DNA of 37,443 nt from Lachnospiraceae bacterium (GTDB taxonomy: Bacteria; Bacillota; Clostridia; Lachnospirales; Lachnospiraceae). Under the pieces are notes generated by a model. The model worked only from the letters and a program-made list of their open reading frames with translations, had not been told where the DNA came from and made no database searches. Positions 1 to 7,745 of this stretch are shown one piece after another. Position numbers and translations under genes: made by a program. Each line of letters starts with the position of its first letter. Within the stretch, counting starts at the first letter, position 1. Location of the stretch: contig JALEPU010000104.1 in NCBI GenBank assembly GCA_022766905.1, positions 1 through 37,443 of the forward strand, given 5' to 3'.

Positions 1-1090
1 CTCCGATTGCCGACAGCATAGTAAGAACCTGAGGCAGGATCAATAAGCTGTCTTTTAAGCTTAACCTAATGTCTGTTGCCACTCCTCTTGCAATACCTGC
101 TCTTTTCACAGCTCTTTGACATCCTCTGCTGATGATAGACGCATTCATTTTTACATTATCTTTTCGTTCTTCTTCCGTCTGTTCTCTTCCATTATTATAA
201 ACATCTTTTTTCCTGGAAATCGGCGGAATCCTTACCATAACCATTTCCATAATAAATACAAGTACGAAACTGATTGCATATACTTTTACAAACATATGAC
301 CAAGGCCGGCTGTATTGATAACCAGGTAGGCAAAACCGATACTAACCGCACTGAATCCGGTCATGATTGCTACCATTTCCTTATCCGTATATACATTTTT
401 CTTCCATAAACGATTGGTGATCAAAACGCCTAAGGAAGAGGAGCTGACAAAAGAAGCAACTGCGTCCAGTGCTGCTTTTCCGGGAACCTTAAATAACGGT
501 CTCATAAGAGGCTCCAGAATTGCTCCGATAATCTCCAGAATACCATAATTTAATAAGAAAGGCATGAAAATTGCACCAACCAGAATAATTCCAAGAACAC
601 CTAATACGATTGGCGGAACAACACTGCCTCCCGTAGAATCTCCTGTAATGATTACCGGTCCTTCAAATCCGGCAATATTTACCTTTAAGGCATACAAAAG
701 AACATAAATAAAACCTAATGTATATAAAAATGTATGAATGATTTTATCGTTTTCATATACATTTCCAAATTCGGAAGTAGTCTCTCTCTTTTTGATATAC
801 TTAAAATACAGATGGGCACATAAATTGCCGCCTACAATCAAAACCAACACCCAATAAGCAAAGTTGCCCAGCAAATCAATAAGCCAGTTATAAATGATAC
901 TAAAGGTAATTTCACTGTCCCCATTGTGAGGAACAGAAACAAAGAATACAAAAACACCAATAAAGGAACATATAATCAGTCGAAGCAATCCTTTTGAACT
1001 CTCTGCTTTTGATAATGATATGTCATCCAACTCATTAGAAGGCATATCCGGATCCAATATCACATCTTTTCTCATTGTAGTATCTTCCAT
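1..1090 (-). CDS. YjiH-family membrane protein with nucleoside-recognition (Gate) domain, 3' end cut by window edge
   Basis: About 363 codons are visible, and the C-terminus lies beyond base 1. The start is the ATG at 1088-1090, preceded by GGGAGG seven bases upstream. The protein begins with an acidic soluble stretch (MEDTTMRKDVILDPDMPS) and then shows repeated hydrophobic segments, for example LLRLIICSFIGVFVFFVS and WVLVLIVGG. It also has the glycine-rich segments and the SFVSSSSLGVLITN region of the nucleoside-recognition/Gate fold. YjiH proteins are polytopic membrane proteins of uncertain substrate. In several Firmicutes they sit beside agmatinase or other arginine/polyamine genes (recollection). 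Here the gene lies 145 bp downstream of an agmatinase-family gene on the same strand, so a linked transport role for a guanidino compound or amine is likely but inferred. The family call is fairly sure; the substrate is unknown. Confidence 0.8.
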   Translation of the reverse strand, partial: MEDTTMRKDVILDPDMPSNELDDISLSKAESSKGLLRLIICSFIGVFVFFVSVPHNGDSEITFSIIYNWLIDLLGNFAYWVLVLIVGGNLCAHLYFKYIKKRETTSEFGNVYENDKIIHTFLYTLGFIYVLLYALKVNIAGFEGPVIITGDSTGGSVVPPIVLGVLGIILVGAIFMPFLLNYGILEIIGAILEPLMRPLFKVPGKAALDAVASFVSSSSLGVLITNRLWKKNVYTDKEMVAIMTGFSAVSIGFAYLVINTAGLGHMFVKVYAISFVLVFIMEMVMVRIPPISRKKDVYNNGREQTEEERKDNVKMNASIISRGCQRAVKRAGIARGVATDIRLSLKDSLLILPQVLTMLSAIG

Positions 1091-1152
1091 ATAATTCCCT
1101 CCCGCACTTTTGTGCATACGTGCAATTCCTTTTCATCTTTGAAAAGCAAAGA

Positions 1153-1204
1153 AGCAGGAATTCATGGTTTTGTCTTTATGAACACAACTTCATGTCATCC
1201 TGCT
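1153..1204 (-). terminator. Weak hairpin between the ureohydrolase and yjiH-like genes
   Basis: AGCAGGA at 1153-1159 pairs with TCCTGCT at 1198-1204, and CATG/CATG can extend the stem after a mismatch. On the minus strand the following sequence is only loosely T-rich. This may be a weak terminator or processing site that lowers expression of the downstream membrane gene, or it may be chance. Confidence 0.3.
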
Positions 1205-1235
1205 CCTTTGCATTATGCACTATCTATATAAGTAC

Positions 1236-2180
1236 CTATTTTTTCTTTGTAGCCAAAATGGATAAAAATTCAAAAATAATATTTGCAGCCAGATAAGCAG
1301 TGATTTCTCCATGGTCATAAGCCGGAAGCACTTCTACCAAGTCCATACCGATGAAGTTTACATCCTTTAAGCCTCTTACCATTTGTAATGTTTCCCAGGA
1401 AGTAAATCCGCCTACTTCAGGAGTTCCTGTGCCAGGTGCATAAGCAGGATCTACAAAGTCAATATCAAAGGTAAGGAAACATGGTTTGTCGCCTACTCTT
1501 TCTAAAGCAGTTTTCAACAGGGCTTCTGTTCCCATTTCTCTTACTTTATGACCCGGAATCAATAACATTCCAAGTTCTGCTGCCATTTTATGTTCGTTTG
1601 GATCATACAGGGATCCTCTCATACCAATCTGAATGGAATGAGATGGGTCAATCAACCCTTCTTCCAATGCTCTGCGGAAAGGTGTTCCATGGTTATATTT
1701 TTCACCAAATACTTCATCGCAAAGATCAGAGTGAGAATCAAAATGGATCAGTGCAACCGGTCCATGTTTTTTCGCTACCGCACGAAGTTCTGCCAAGGTA
1801 ATGGAATGGTCGCCTCCCATTGTAATCGGAATCGCATCCTCTTTAATAATACCTGCAATTCCTTCTTCGATTGCAGCATAGGTAGGATGAATGTAACCAG
1901 GAATTACAGGAAAATCTCCAATATCTCCGCCTCGCAGATTTTCCATAATATTTACCTGCATTAATACATTGTTCGGTTTCATCATGGCAGAAATGTTTCG
2001 GATTGCATTAGGACCGAATCTGGAACCGGAACGGAATGAACTTGCCGTATCAAATGGAGCTCCTGCAATTACAAAGTCCAGTCCTTTTGCAGAATCTACC
2101 TTTGTCATTCTCATAAAGGTGCCCATGTTACAAAATCTTGGTGATGAAAGAGCACTTGCCGGTTGTTTCACTTGTGTCAT
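1236..2180 (-). CDS. speB: Agmatinase-family ureohydrolase (agmatinase or guanidinobutyrase type)
   Basis: A 314-residue cytoplasmic metalloenzyme of the arginase/agmatinase superfamily, which hydrolyses a guanidino group to urea plus an amine. All six Mn ligands of the family are present: H125 in MGGDHSI, D148/H150/D152 in HFDSHSD, and D239/D241 in FDIDFVDP. The segments GSRFGPNAIRN and PGTGTPEVGG are typical of agmatinases and guanidinobutyrases rather than arginase. The length is normal. The start ATG follows AAGGAGG at good spacing. It is divergent from a LysR regulator and lies upstream of a YjiH-like membrane gene, an arrangement that suggests inducible uptake and breakdown of a guanidino compound. 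Substrate specificity (agmatine, guanidinobutyrate or another) cannot be settled by reading, so the symbol speB stands for the family only. Confidence 0.85.
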   Translation of the reverse strand: MTQVKQPASALSSPRFCNMGTFMRMTKVDSAKGLDFVIAGAPFDTASSFRSGSRFGPNAIRNISAMMKPNNVLMQVNIMENLRGGDIGDFPVIPGYIHPTYAAIEEGIAGIIKEDAIPITMGGDHSITLAELRAVAKKHGPVALIHFDSHSDLCDEVFGEKYNHGTPFRRALEEGLIDPSHSIQIGMRGSLYDPNEHKMAAELGMLLIPGHKVREMGTEALLKTALERVGDKPCFLTFDIDFVDPAYAPGTGTPEVGGFTSWETLQMVRGLKDVNFIGMDLVEVLPAYDHGEITAYLAANIIFEFLSILATKKK

Positions 2181-2223
2181 AACAATTCCTCCTTTTATCT
2201 TGTATTGTCTGATTTATGAAATA

Positions 2224-2275
2224 ATCATATCACGTTCCTGCACACTATAGTTATACGATTCCCAATATGGTTATA
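2224..2275 (-). promoter_or_regulatory. Control region of the ureohydrolase gene: TATGAT -10 and two 10-bp direct repeats
   Basis: On the minus strand a TATGAT -10 box lies at 2224-2229, but no good -35 hexamer stands 17 bp upstream. On the plus strand TATAGTTATA (2246-2255) and TATGGTTATA (2266-2275) match at 9 of 10 bases and start exactly 20 bp apart, two helical turns. The first repeat covers the expected -35 position. A poor -35 replaced by phased repeats fits activation by the adjacent LysR protein (inference). Confidence 0.4.
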
Positions 2276-2319
2276 TTCAAATTCATATAGCAAATCTAGC
2301 TTTCTGTCCGGTTGTTTCC

Positions 2320-2348
2320 TTGCAAATCATATTTTCAGGTTATATAAT
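2320..2348 (+). promoter_or_regulatory. Sigma-A-type promoter of the LysR gene
   Basis: TTGCAA (2320-2325) and TATAAT (2343-2348) are separated by 17 bp, a near-consensus vegetative promoter directed at the LysR gene, with a leader of about 50 bases before its ATG at 2407. Confidence 0.6.
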
Positions 2349-2406
2349 ATAGAAAAAAGAAACAGCGATAGCATTGTATTTTTACCGGACGTCAGGAGGA
2401 GTTGAA

Positions 2407-3315
2407 ATGAATATAAAAACTCTGGAATATGTCATTGAAATCGTTCAATGTGGTTCGATCAATCAGGCTGCGCAAAATCTTTATCTGTCCCAGCCTAACC
2501 TGAGTAACTCCATTAAGACTTTAGAAAATGAAATTGGATTTAAAATCTTTAAACGTAAGTCTTCCGGGATTGAATTGACACCGGAAGGTGCCGTCTTTTT
2601 AAAATCCGCCAAACGAATCTATATGGAATGGGAAAAAATCAAGAAAATCCCTTCCCTGTTTCAGGAATATCAGGATTTATCCATTACATCCACTTATTCT
2701 GCCCTGTTTATGCAGATCTTTATTGGTTTTCGAAACAAGTACCCAAAGGAAGATATTCAGGATACTTTTAAGGAGACAGGCCTGATTCAGACTTTTCTCG
2801 ATATCGTGGAACAAAGATACCGGCTTTCTATTTTTTATTGTTTTGACTGCCGGGCTGAATACCATCAGAAACAGGCTGACCGATACAGTCTTCAGATGGA
2901 ACCTTTGTTTTCCCATGTTCCTGTTGAAGTTCTAGTTTCTACCTCTAATCCTCTGTCCCGCCGTTCTTCTTTTGACTTTAATGAAATAAAAAAATATCCG
3001 ATTGTTGCTTATGAAAATTTCAAATATGAAGACTGGCTGGGAGTTCTGGAAATCGACCCGGAACAAAAAGTTACGAAAATATTTGACCGCGGAGGTCTTC
3101 GTGATACAATTTTAAAAAGCAATACAATCGCAGTCATCAAAAAAGGAAGTGTAGATACCGGTACAAATCACCTGTGCACTACACTCCCTATAAATGGGCC
3201 TTCGCCCCAGCTAAATATTTATATGTTAAAACAAAAGAATTACCAGCTTAGTCCTCGTGAAAAAGACTTTATCCGGCATTTTAAAAAGCAGCTTGCTGCT
3301 TATTATCATTCCTGA
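2407..3315 (+). CDS. LysR-family transcriptional regulator
   Basis: 302 residues from the chosen start. An upstream in-frame ATG at 2374 exists, but CAGGAGG directly precedes the ATG at 2407, and MNIKTLEYVIEIV is where LysR proteins normally begin. The winged helix-turn-helix occupies roughly residues 1-60, with CGSINQAAQNLYLSQPNLS and the following linker typical of the family. The remainder is a periplasmic-binding-like effector domain, in which the segment SRRSSFDFNEIKKYPIV is usual. It is divergent from the agmatinase-family gene, the classic layout for a LysR activator and its target, so it probably senses the substrate or product of that pathway (inference). Its stop lies two bases from the convergent histidine phosphatase stop. 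Confidence 0.88.
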   Translation: MNIKTLEYVIEIVQCGSINQAAQNLYLSQPNLSNSIKTLENEIGFKIFKRKSSGIELTPEGAVFLKSAKRIYMEWEKIKKIPSLFQEYQDLSITSTYSALFMQIFIGFRNKYPKEDIQDTFKETGLIQTFLDIVEQRYRLSIFYCFDCRAEYHQKQADRYSLQMEPLFSHVPVEVLVSTSNPLSRRSSFDFNEIKKYPIVAYENFKYEDWLGVLEIDPEQKVTKIFDRGGLRDTILKSNTIAVIKKGSVDTGTNHLCTTLPINGPSPQLNIYMLKQKNYQLSPREKDFIRHFKKQLAAYYHS

Positions 3316-3317
3316 TT

Positions 3318-3992
3318 TTACTCTTCTTTGTCAATTTTCACAAAATACGGAGAATCCTCTGGCTTTAGCCGAGGAGCTCCTTCCGGAATATATCCGTTAA
3401 AATTCATCTTTTGCTCTTCAAACCAGGTATCCGTATTCAGAACTGCCGCATATCCCATTCCATTTGGACAAAGCATAAAAGCTTCTCTTGGTTCTGTTGT
3501 GACCAGGCAGGCACTCATAAGAAGACTGAGGATTTCCCCATGAGCAACGATTGCTATCTCTGAATATCCTTTTTCTATACAGTCCGTTACGATTCTTGTC
3601 ATCGCAGATTGTACCCGGAATCGAGCTTCCAGCAGAGTCTCCCCTCCCGGGAACCGACAATCCAGATCCTGTCTGAGCCATTTATCGTAAGCTTCCATTC
3701 CATTGATGGACGCCATCGGCTGCTTTTCAAACTCTCCAAAATCCAGTTCCCAAAAACCATATACGACTTCCTGATTCTGATTGGGGAAAAATACATCTGC
3801 GGTTTCTCTGCATCTAATTGCCGGGCTTGTATAAACCTGTTCCACCTTTGGATATTCATAATTTTCCCGTAGTTTTATCAGTTCTTTTCTGCCTTCTTCA
3901 CAGACCAAAGCATCTGTTCTTCCACAGCAGCAGCCAATACTATTATAGTAAGTCAGACCATGTCGAATAAAATATACGTTTACCTGAGCCAT
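3318..3992 (-). CDS. Histidine phosphatase superfamily protein
   Basis: 224 residues from the ATG at 3992. The open frame extends to 4067, but AAAGGA stands just before this ATG and VNVYFIRHGLTYYNS is the usual family N-terminus. The RHG motif carries the catalytic phospho-accepting histidine. TSPAIRCRETA supplies the second arginine, FWELDFGEFE supplies the acid, and VAHGEILSLL supplies the second catalytic histidine. Members include phosphoglycerate mutase-like enzymes, CobC-type alpha-ribazole phosphatase and broad phosphatases. No cobalamin genes are nearby, so the substrate is not assignable. It is monocistronic and convergent with the LysR gene. The C-terminal tail PRLKPEDSPYFVKIDKEE shows no further domain. 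Confidence 0.85.
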   Translation of the reverse strand: MAQVNVYFIRHGLTYYNSIGCCCGRTDALVCEEGRKELIKLRENYEYPKVEQVYTSPAIRCRETADVFFPNQNQEVVYGFWELDFGEFEKQPMASINGMEAYDKWLRQDLDCRFPGGETLLEARFRVQSAMTRIVTDCIEKGYSEIAIVAHGEILSLLMSACLVTTEPREAFMLCPNGMGYAAVLNTDTWFEEQKMNFNGYIPEGAPRLKPEDSPYFVKIDKEE

Positions 3993-4114
3993 TTTTCTTT
4001 CCTTTCTCATTTGAAAAAATACATTCAAGAACGCCTCGGCATTCTTGCTGCAACAAGATAAATCCACTTTATCCTGTTTTTTACGCCCTGTTTTATTGAA
4101 ATTCTCTTTCTTAT

Positions 4115-4143
4115 ATTATAATAGGGAAGAACCTGAAACACAA
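4115..4143 (-). promoter_or_regulatory. Promoter of the histidine phosphatase gene, with a hairpin in its leader
   Basis: On the minus strand TTGTGT (4138-4143) and TATAAT (4115-4120) are 17 bp apart. The leader of about 115 bases contains a hairpin, arms 4027-4034 and 4039-4046, with a CGAG tetraloop and a T run about ten bases further on. It could be a weak attenuator; nothing shows that it is. Confidence 0.55.
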
Positions 4144-4195
4144 GCTAACCCTGTTGATTTTCTCTTTTTCCTTTCATTTTTTCTTCCAATAGCAA

Positions 4196-4224
4196 TTTAC
4201 TTCTTTTCCTTTCAGTGGTATAGT
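4196..4224 (+). promoter_or_regulatory. Probable azlCD promoter
   Basis: TTTACT (4196-4201) and TATAGT (4219-4224) are separated by 17 bp and point at azlC, about 55 bases downstream. The two hexamers are imperfect, so confidence is moderate. Confidence 0.45.
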
Positions 4225-4280
4225 AATAGAAGATTTTGCAGAAAAATACTTAAGAATATAAACAGAAAAGAGGAATTACT

Positions 4281-5012
4281 TTGAAAAAGAGAGGATATTG
4301 GTTCACGACAGGATTAAAAGATGGTATGCCCATTGCCCTTGGCTATTTTGCTGTTTCTTTTTCTCTGGGCATTGCAGCAAAAAAAGCCGGGATTACTGCT
4401 TTTCAGGCTGGCCTTATGTCTTTTACCAACCTGACCTCTGCCGGTCAGTTTGCCGGTGTCAGCATTATCGCATCCAGTGCTTCTTACCTGGAGATGGCAC
4501 TTTCCCAGTTAATTATCAATCTAAGATATTGTTTGATGTCCTGTGCTCTGTCCCAGAAAATCGACCAGAATGCTCCTTTTTTCCATCGATTTTTGGTAGC
4601 ATTCGGTGTGACAGATGAAATATTTGGTGTCTCAGTCAGACAGGATATTCTTGTCCCGTACTATAGTTACGGTATTATGAGCGTTGCAATTCCGGGATGG
4701 ACACTTGGAACCGTTTTAGGTGTTATTTCCGGTCAGCTGCTTCCTCTTCGAGCAGTCAATGCTATGAGCGTAGCCCTCTATGGCATGTTCCTGGCAGTTG
4801 TAATTCCCCCTGCCAGAGACAACAAAGTACTTGCCGGACTTGTTCCGCTCTCTATGGCAGCAAGTTTACTTTTCACCATTCTTCCTGTGGTGAAACAAAT
4901 TTCATCCGGTACCAGGATTATTATCCTCACAGTAGCAATTTCCCTGATTGCAGCTATCTTATTCCCGGTCAATGAGGAAGAAAAAGGAGGAGAATCAACT
5001 TATGAAGCATAA
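4281..5012 (+). CDS. azlC: AzlC-family branched-chain amino acid exporter, large subunit
   Basis: A 243-residue polytopic membrane protein that starts at TTG (4281), seven bases after GAGGAA. The N-terminal segment GLKDGMPIALGYFAVSFSLG and the following AGLMSFTNLTSAGQFAG are hallmarks of AzlC. Further down, the segments LINLRYCLMSCALSQK and VAFGVTDEIFGV belong to the same family. AzlC and AzlD together form a two-subunit exporter that removes excess branched-chain amino acids or analogues such as azaleucine. The last 11 bases overlap azlD, so the two are translationally coupled. No Lrp-type azlB regulator is beside it. The family call is sure; the exact substrate is inferred from relatives. 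Confidence 0.92.
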   Translation: MKKRGYWFTTGLKDGMPIALGYFAVSFSLGIAAKKAGITAFQAGLMSFTNLTSAGQFAGVSIIASSASYLEMALSQLIINLRYCLMSCALSQKIDQNAPFFHRFLVAFGVTDEIFGVSVRQDILVPYYSYGIMSVAIPGWTLGTVLGVISGQLLPLRAVNAMSVALYGMFLAVVIPPARDNKVLAGLVPLSMAASLLFTILPVVKQISSGTRIIILTVAISLIAAILFPVNEEEKGGESTYEA

Positions 5013-5307
5013 TATTTATTTATACATACTGATTATGGCAGGAGTCACATATCTAATCCGTATGCTCCCCCTGACCTTAATCCGAAAAGAAATCAAAAAT
5101 AAAACCATCCGCTCCTTTCTCTATTATGTTCCTTATGTCACACTATCCGTTATGACATTTCCCGCTATCCTTACTGCTACCGGAAGTGTCATCTCAGCAG
5201 CGATTGGATTTGCTGTAGCCATTGTTTTTGCATATCGAAGAGGCAGCCTGATTCAGGTGGCATGTATGGCATGTATTGCTGTCTTTATAGCGGAATTGTT
5301 TTTGTAA
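5002..5307 (+). CDS. azlD: AzlD-family small subunit of the branched-chain amino acid exporter
   Basis: 101 residues from the ATG at 5002, which follows AAGGAGG with nine to ten bases of spacing; upstream in-frame starts lie inside azlC and lack a ribosome binding site. It has about four hydrophobic segments, beginning YLYILIMAGVTYLIRMLPL, a typical AzlD start. SFLYYVPYVTLSVMTFPAIL and the RRGS loop are also family features. It overlaps azlC by 11 bases and is expected to form a membrane complex with it. The length is normal for the family. Confidence 0.9.
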   Translation: MKHNIYLYILIMAGVTYLIRMLPLTLIRKEIKNKTIRSFLYYVPYVTLSVMTFPAILTATGSVISAAIGFAVAIVFAYRRGSLIQVACMACIAVFIAELFL

Positions 5308-5377
5308 AGGAATGCTGGAAAAAGAATGCTTTCATTTTTTATTTGACTCAATTTAGCAGTGTTTTTTGAAATTCATC

Positions 5378-5406
5378 TTGACCATTTTCATAAATCATGT
5401 TATGTT
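5378..5406 (+). promoter_or_regulatory. Promoter of the riboswitch-purO-purH transcript
   Basis: TTGACC (5378-5383) and TATGTT (5401-5406) are 17 bp apart and sit immediately before the ZTP riboswitch aptamer, so that the aptamer would be at the very 5' end of the RNA. Confidence 0.55.
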
Positions 5407-5413
5407 TAAGAAA

Positions 5414-5513
5414 GTTATACGACTGACGGAAGTGGAATGGACCACAGGAAGTATAGCGATTGAGAAGGCCGACCGTCTGGGCAAGATACCTGGATTTGTT
5501 GCGGTCTTTTTTT
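5414..5513 (+). promoter_or_regulatory. ZTP (pfl) riboswitch with built-in terminator
   Basis: The sequence carries the two conserved halves of the ZTP aptamer. First half: helix TATAC (5416-5420 region) with GTATA (5451-5455), enclosing GACGGAAGTGG and CCACAGG. Second half: GGCCGACCGTCTGGGCA around 5468-5483, the hallmark of the class. GACGG (5425-5429) can pair with CCGTC (5473-5477), which is the expected pseudoknot. GACCG (5471-5475) can alternatively pair with CGGTC (5502-5506) directly before seven T residues, forming a terminator that competes with the pseudoknot. ZTP/ZMP accumulates when 10-formyl-tetrahydrofolate is short. Binding should favour readthrough into purO and purH, whose transformylase consumes ZMP. 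Confidence 0.88.
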
Positions 5514-5611
5514 CTGCTTAAAAATGACAGAGACTGTTTTTTGTTTCTTTCATTTCGAAGCAATAGCAAACGGAAAATTATTTTTTTACAAAACAAAAAG
5601 GAGAATCGTTC

Positions 5612-6325
5612 ATGGAAATGTTATCACTGGAACAGGAATTAAAAGAGAATTCTTATCCTGGAAGAGGGATTGTGATTGGCCGCTCTTCTGACGGAAAATC
5701 TGCAGCTACTGCATATTTTATTATGGGAAGAAGTTCAAACAGCAGAAATCGTGTTTTTGTAGAAGATGGTGAAGGAATCCGTACTCAGGCCTTTGATCCT
5801 TCTAAAATGGAAGACCCAAGCCTGATCATCTACGCACCGGTACGGGTACTCGGCAATAAAACAATTGTGACCAACGGAGATCAGACAGATACGATTTATG
5901 AAGGAATGGACAAACAGCTTACTTTTGAACAGTCTTTAAGAAGCCGGGAGTTTGAACCGGATGCTCCAAACTATACCCCTCGTATTTCCGGTGTTCTTCA
6001 TGTGGAAAATAAGACGTTCAGCTATGCCATGTCTATTTTAAAAAGCAACAATGGCAATCCTGCTCAGTGCAACCGATATACATTTGCTTATAACAACTGT
6101 ATTGCAGGCGAGGGACATTTTATCCACACTTATATGCACGATGGCAATCCACTGCCAAGCTTTGAAGGAGAACCAAAATTAGTTTCTATTCCGGATGATA
6201 TCGACGAATTTACAAACCTGCTCTGGAACAGCCTGAATGAAGACAATAAAGTATCCCTGTTCGTAAGATATATCAATATTGAAACAGGAAATTATGAAAC
6301 ACGAATCATCAATAAAAATAACTAA
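5612..6325 (+). CDS. purO: IMP cyclohydrolase, PurO-like
   Basis: 237 residues, starting at an ATG eight bases after AAGGAG. The protein matches the stand-alone IMP cyclohydrolase family: PGRGIVIGRSSDGK near the N-terminus, AYFIMGRSSNSRNRVF, GEGIRTQAFDPSKMEDPSL, IYAPVRVL and TNGDQTDTIY. It closes the ring of FAICAR to give IMP, the last step of purine synthesis, in the cytoplasm. In most bacteria this activity is the N-terminal domain of bifunctional PurH; here it is a separate protein of the type first described in archaea and also found in some Clostridia. The gene is followed 12 bp later by the transformylase, and both lie behind a ZTP riboswitch. Confidence 0.85.
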   Translation: MEMLSLEQELKENSYPGRGIVIGRSSDGKSAATAYFIMGRSSNSRNRVFVEDGEGIRTQAFDPSKMEDPSLIIYAPVRVLGNKTIVTNGDQTDTIYEGMDKQLTFEQSLRSREFEPDAPNYTPRISGVLHVENKTFSYAMSILKSNNGNPAQCNRYTFAYNNCIAGEGHFIHTYMHDGNPLPSFEGEPKLVSIPDDIDEFTNLLWNSLNEDNKVSLFVRYINIETGNYETRIINKNN

Positions 6326-6337
6326 GGAGTCATTTCA

Positions 6338-7516
6338 ATGAAAGAATTAGAATTAAAATACGGATGTAACCCAAATCAGAAACCATCAAAAATCTATGTA
6401 GCTGATGGAAGCGAACTGCCTATTACCGTTCTTTCCGGCCGCCCGGGATATATTAACTTTCTGGATGCATTCAACGGCTGGCAGCTGGTAAGAGAGCTGA
6501 AAAAAGCAACCGGCCTTCCTGCTGCAACTTCTTTTAAACATGTTTCTCCGGCCGGTGCTGCAATCGGTCTTCCATTAAGTGATACTTTAAAGAAAATTTA
6601 CTGGGTAGACGATATGGAAGATCTTTCTCCCCTTGCATGTGCTTACGCAAGAGCAAGAGGTGCCGACAGAATGTCTTCTTTCGGAGATTTTATTGCTTTA
6701 TCTGATGTTTGTGATGCTTCTACCGCTTCTATTATCAAACGTGAGGTATCCGATGGCGTAATTGCACCGGGATTTACAGAAGAAGCATTGGAAATCTTAA
6801 AGCAAAAGAAAAAAGGAAACTACTGTGTCATCCAGATTGATGAGAACTATACCCCTGCCCCATTGGAGCACAAAGAAGTATTTGGCATCACATTTGAACA
6901 GGGACGCCAGGAGCTGCCGATTGATGATGAATTATTAGCAAACATCGTAACAGATAAGAAAGACTTATCCGAAGAAGCAAAAAGAGATATGAAGATTGCT
7001 CTGATTACATTAAAATATACCCAGTCCAACTCTGTCTGCTTCGTAAAAGACGGACAGGCAATCGGTGTCGGTGCCGGACAGCAGTCCAGAGTTCACTGTA
7101 CCAGACTTGCCGGACAGAAAGCAGATAACTGGTTCCTTCGTCAGAGCCCACAGGTTCTTGGTCTTCAGTTCATAGACGGCATCCGTCGTGCAGATCGTGA
7201 CAATGCCATCGATGTCTACATGGGCGATGAATACATGGATGTACTGGCAGAAGGCGCATGGCAGAAAATCTTCAAGGTAAAACCTCCTGTATTTACAGCA
7301 GAAGAAAAACGTGCCTGGTTAGACCAGATGACCGGTGTTACCCTTGGTTCTGATGCCTTCTTCCCATTCTCTGACAATATCGAACGTGCTCATAAGAGTG
7401 GTGTAACCTATATCGCTGAACCAGGTGGATCTGTAAGAGATGATGCAGTCATCGACTGCTGCAACAAATACAATATGGTAATGTCCTTTACCGGTATCCG
7501 TCTGTTCCATCACTAG
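6338..7516 (+). CDS. purH: AICAR transformylase (stand-alone C-terminal half of PurH)
   Basis: 392 residues covering only the transformylase part of PurH. The N-terminal sequence KYGCNPNQKP and LSGRPGYINFLDAFNGWQLV begin the domain. SFKHVSPAGAA holds the catalytic Lys67-His68 pair, and GAGQQSRVHCTRLAGQKADN and DAFFPFSDNIERAHKSGV are conserved transformylase segments. It transfers a formyl group from 10-formyl-tetrahydrofolate to AICAR (ZMP) to make FAICAR. The cyclohydrolase half is missing and is supplied by the neighbouring purO gene. The ATG follows AAGGAG. The pair ends at a strong bidirectional terminator. Confidence 0.93.
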   Translation: MKELELKYGCNPNQKPSKIYVADGSELPITVLSGRPGYINFLDAFNGWQLVRELKKATGLPAATSFKHVSPAGAAIGLPLSDTLKKIYWVDDMEDLSPLACAYARARGADRMSSFGDFIALSDVCDASTASIIKREVSDGVIAPGFTEEALEILKQKKKGNYCVIQIDENYTPAPLEHKEVFGITFEQGRQELPIDDELLANIVTDKKDLSEEAKRDMKIALITLKYTQSNSVCFVKDGQAIGVGAGQQSRVHCTRLAGQKADNWFLRQSPQVLGLQFIDGIRRADRDNAIDVYMGDEYMDVLAEGAWQKIFKVKPPVFTAEEKRAWLDQMTGVTLGSDAFFPFSDNIERAHKSGVTYIAEPGGSVRDDAVIDCCNKYNMVMSFTGIRLFHH

Positions 7517-7635
7517 GATACTGTCTGAATAAATCCGGATGGCTGAACGGACAATTTCATCAAACAAAACGATTCAAATATTCGGTTTAACGATTCGAGT
7601 GTAAAATATTTCAAAATTACAGAATAAAACAAAAA

Positions 7636-7684
7636 CCCCTGGTTTATGTTGAATTTCATAGGTTGAAAACATAAACCAGGGGGG
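7636..7684. terminator. Strong bidirectional terminator between purH and upp
   Basis: Arms 7636-7650 and 7668-7682 are perfectly complementary over 15 bp (left arm CCCCTGGTTTATGTT) with a 17-base loop. A-rich sequence on the left and T-rich sequence on the right let it serve the convergent purH and upp transcripts. Confidence 0.85.
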
Positions 7685-7745
7685 TTATTTTGCATCATCT
7701 GATTACTGATTAATCCTGTAAACTTTCCAGGATTCTGTTATATTC

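Noticed and set aside
116-409. A 97-codon open frame on the plus strand
   Set aside because: Antisense to the YjiH-like gene, with an unprotein-like composition.
2374-2406. An earlier ATG for the LysR gene
   Set aside because: No ribosome binding site before it, while AGGAGG stands directly before the ATG at 2407, where LysR proteins normally start.
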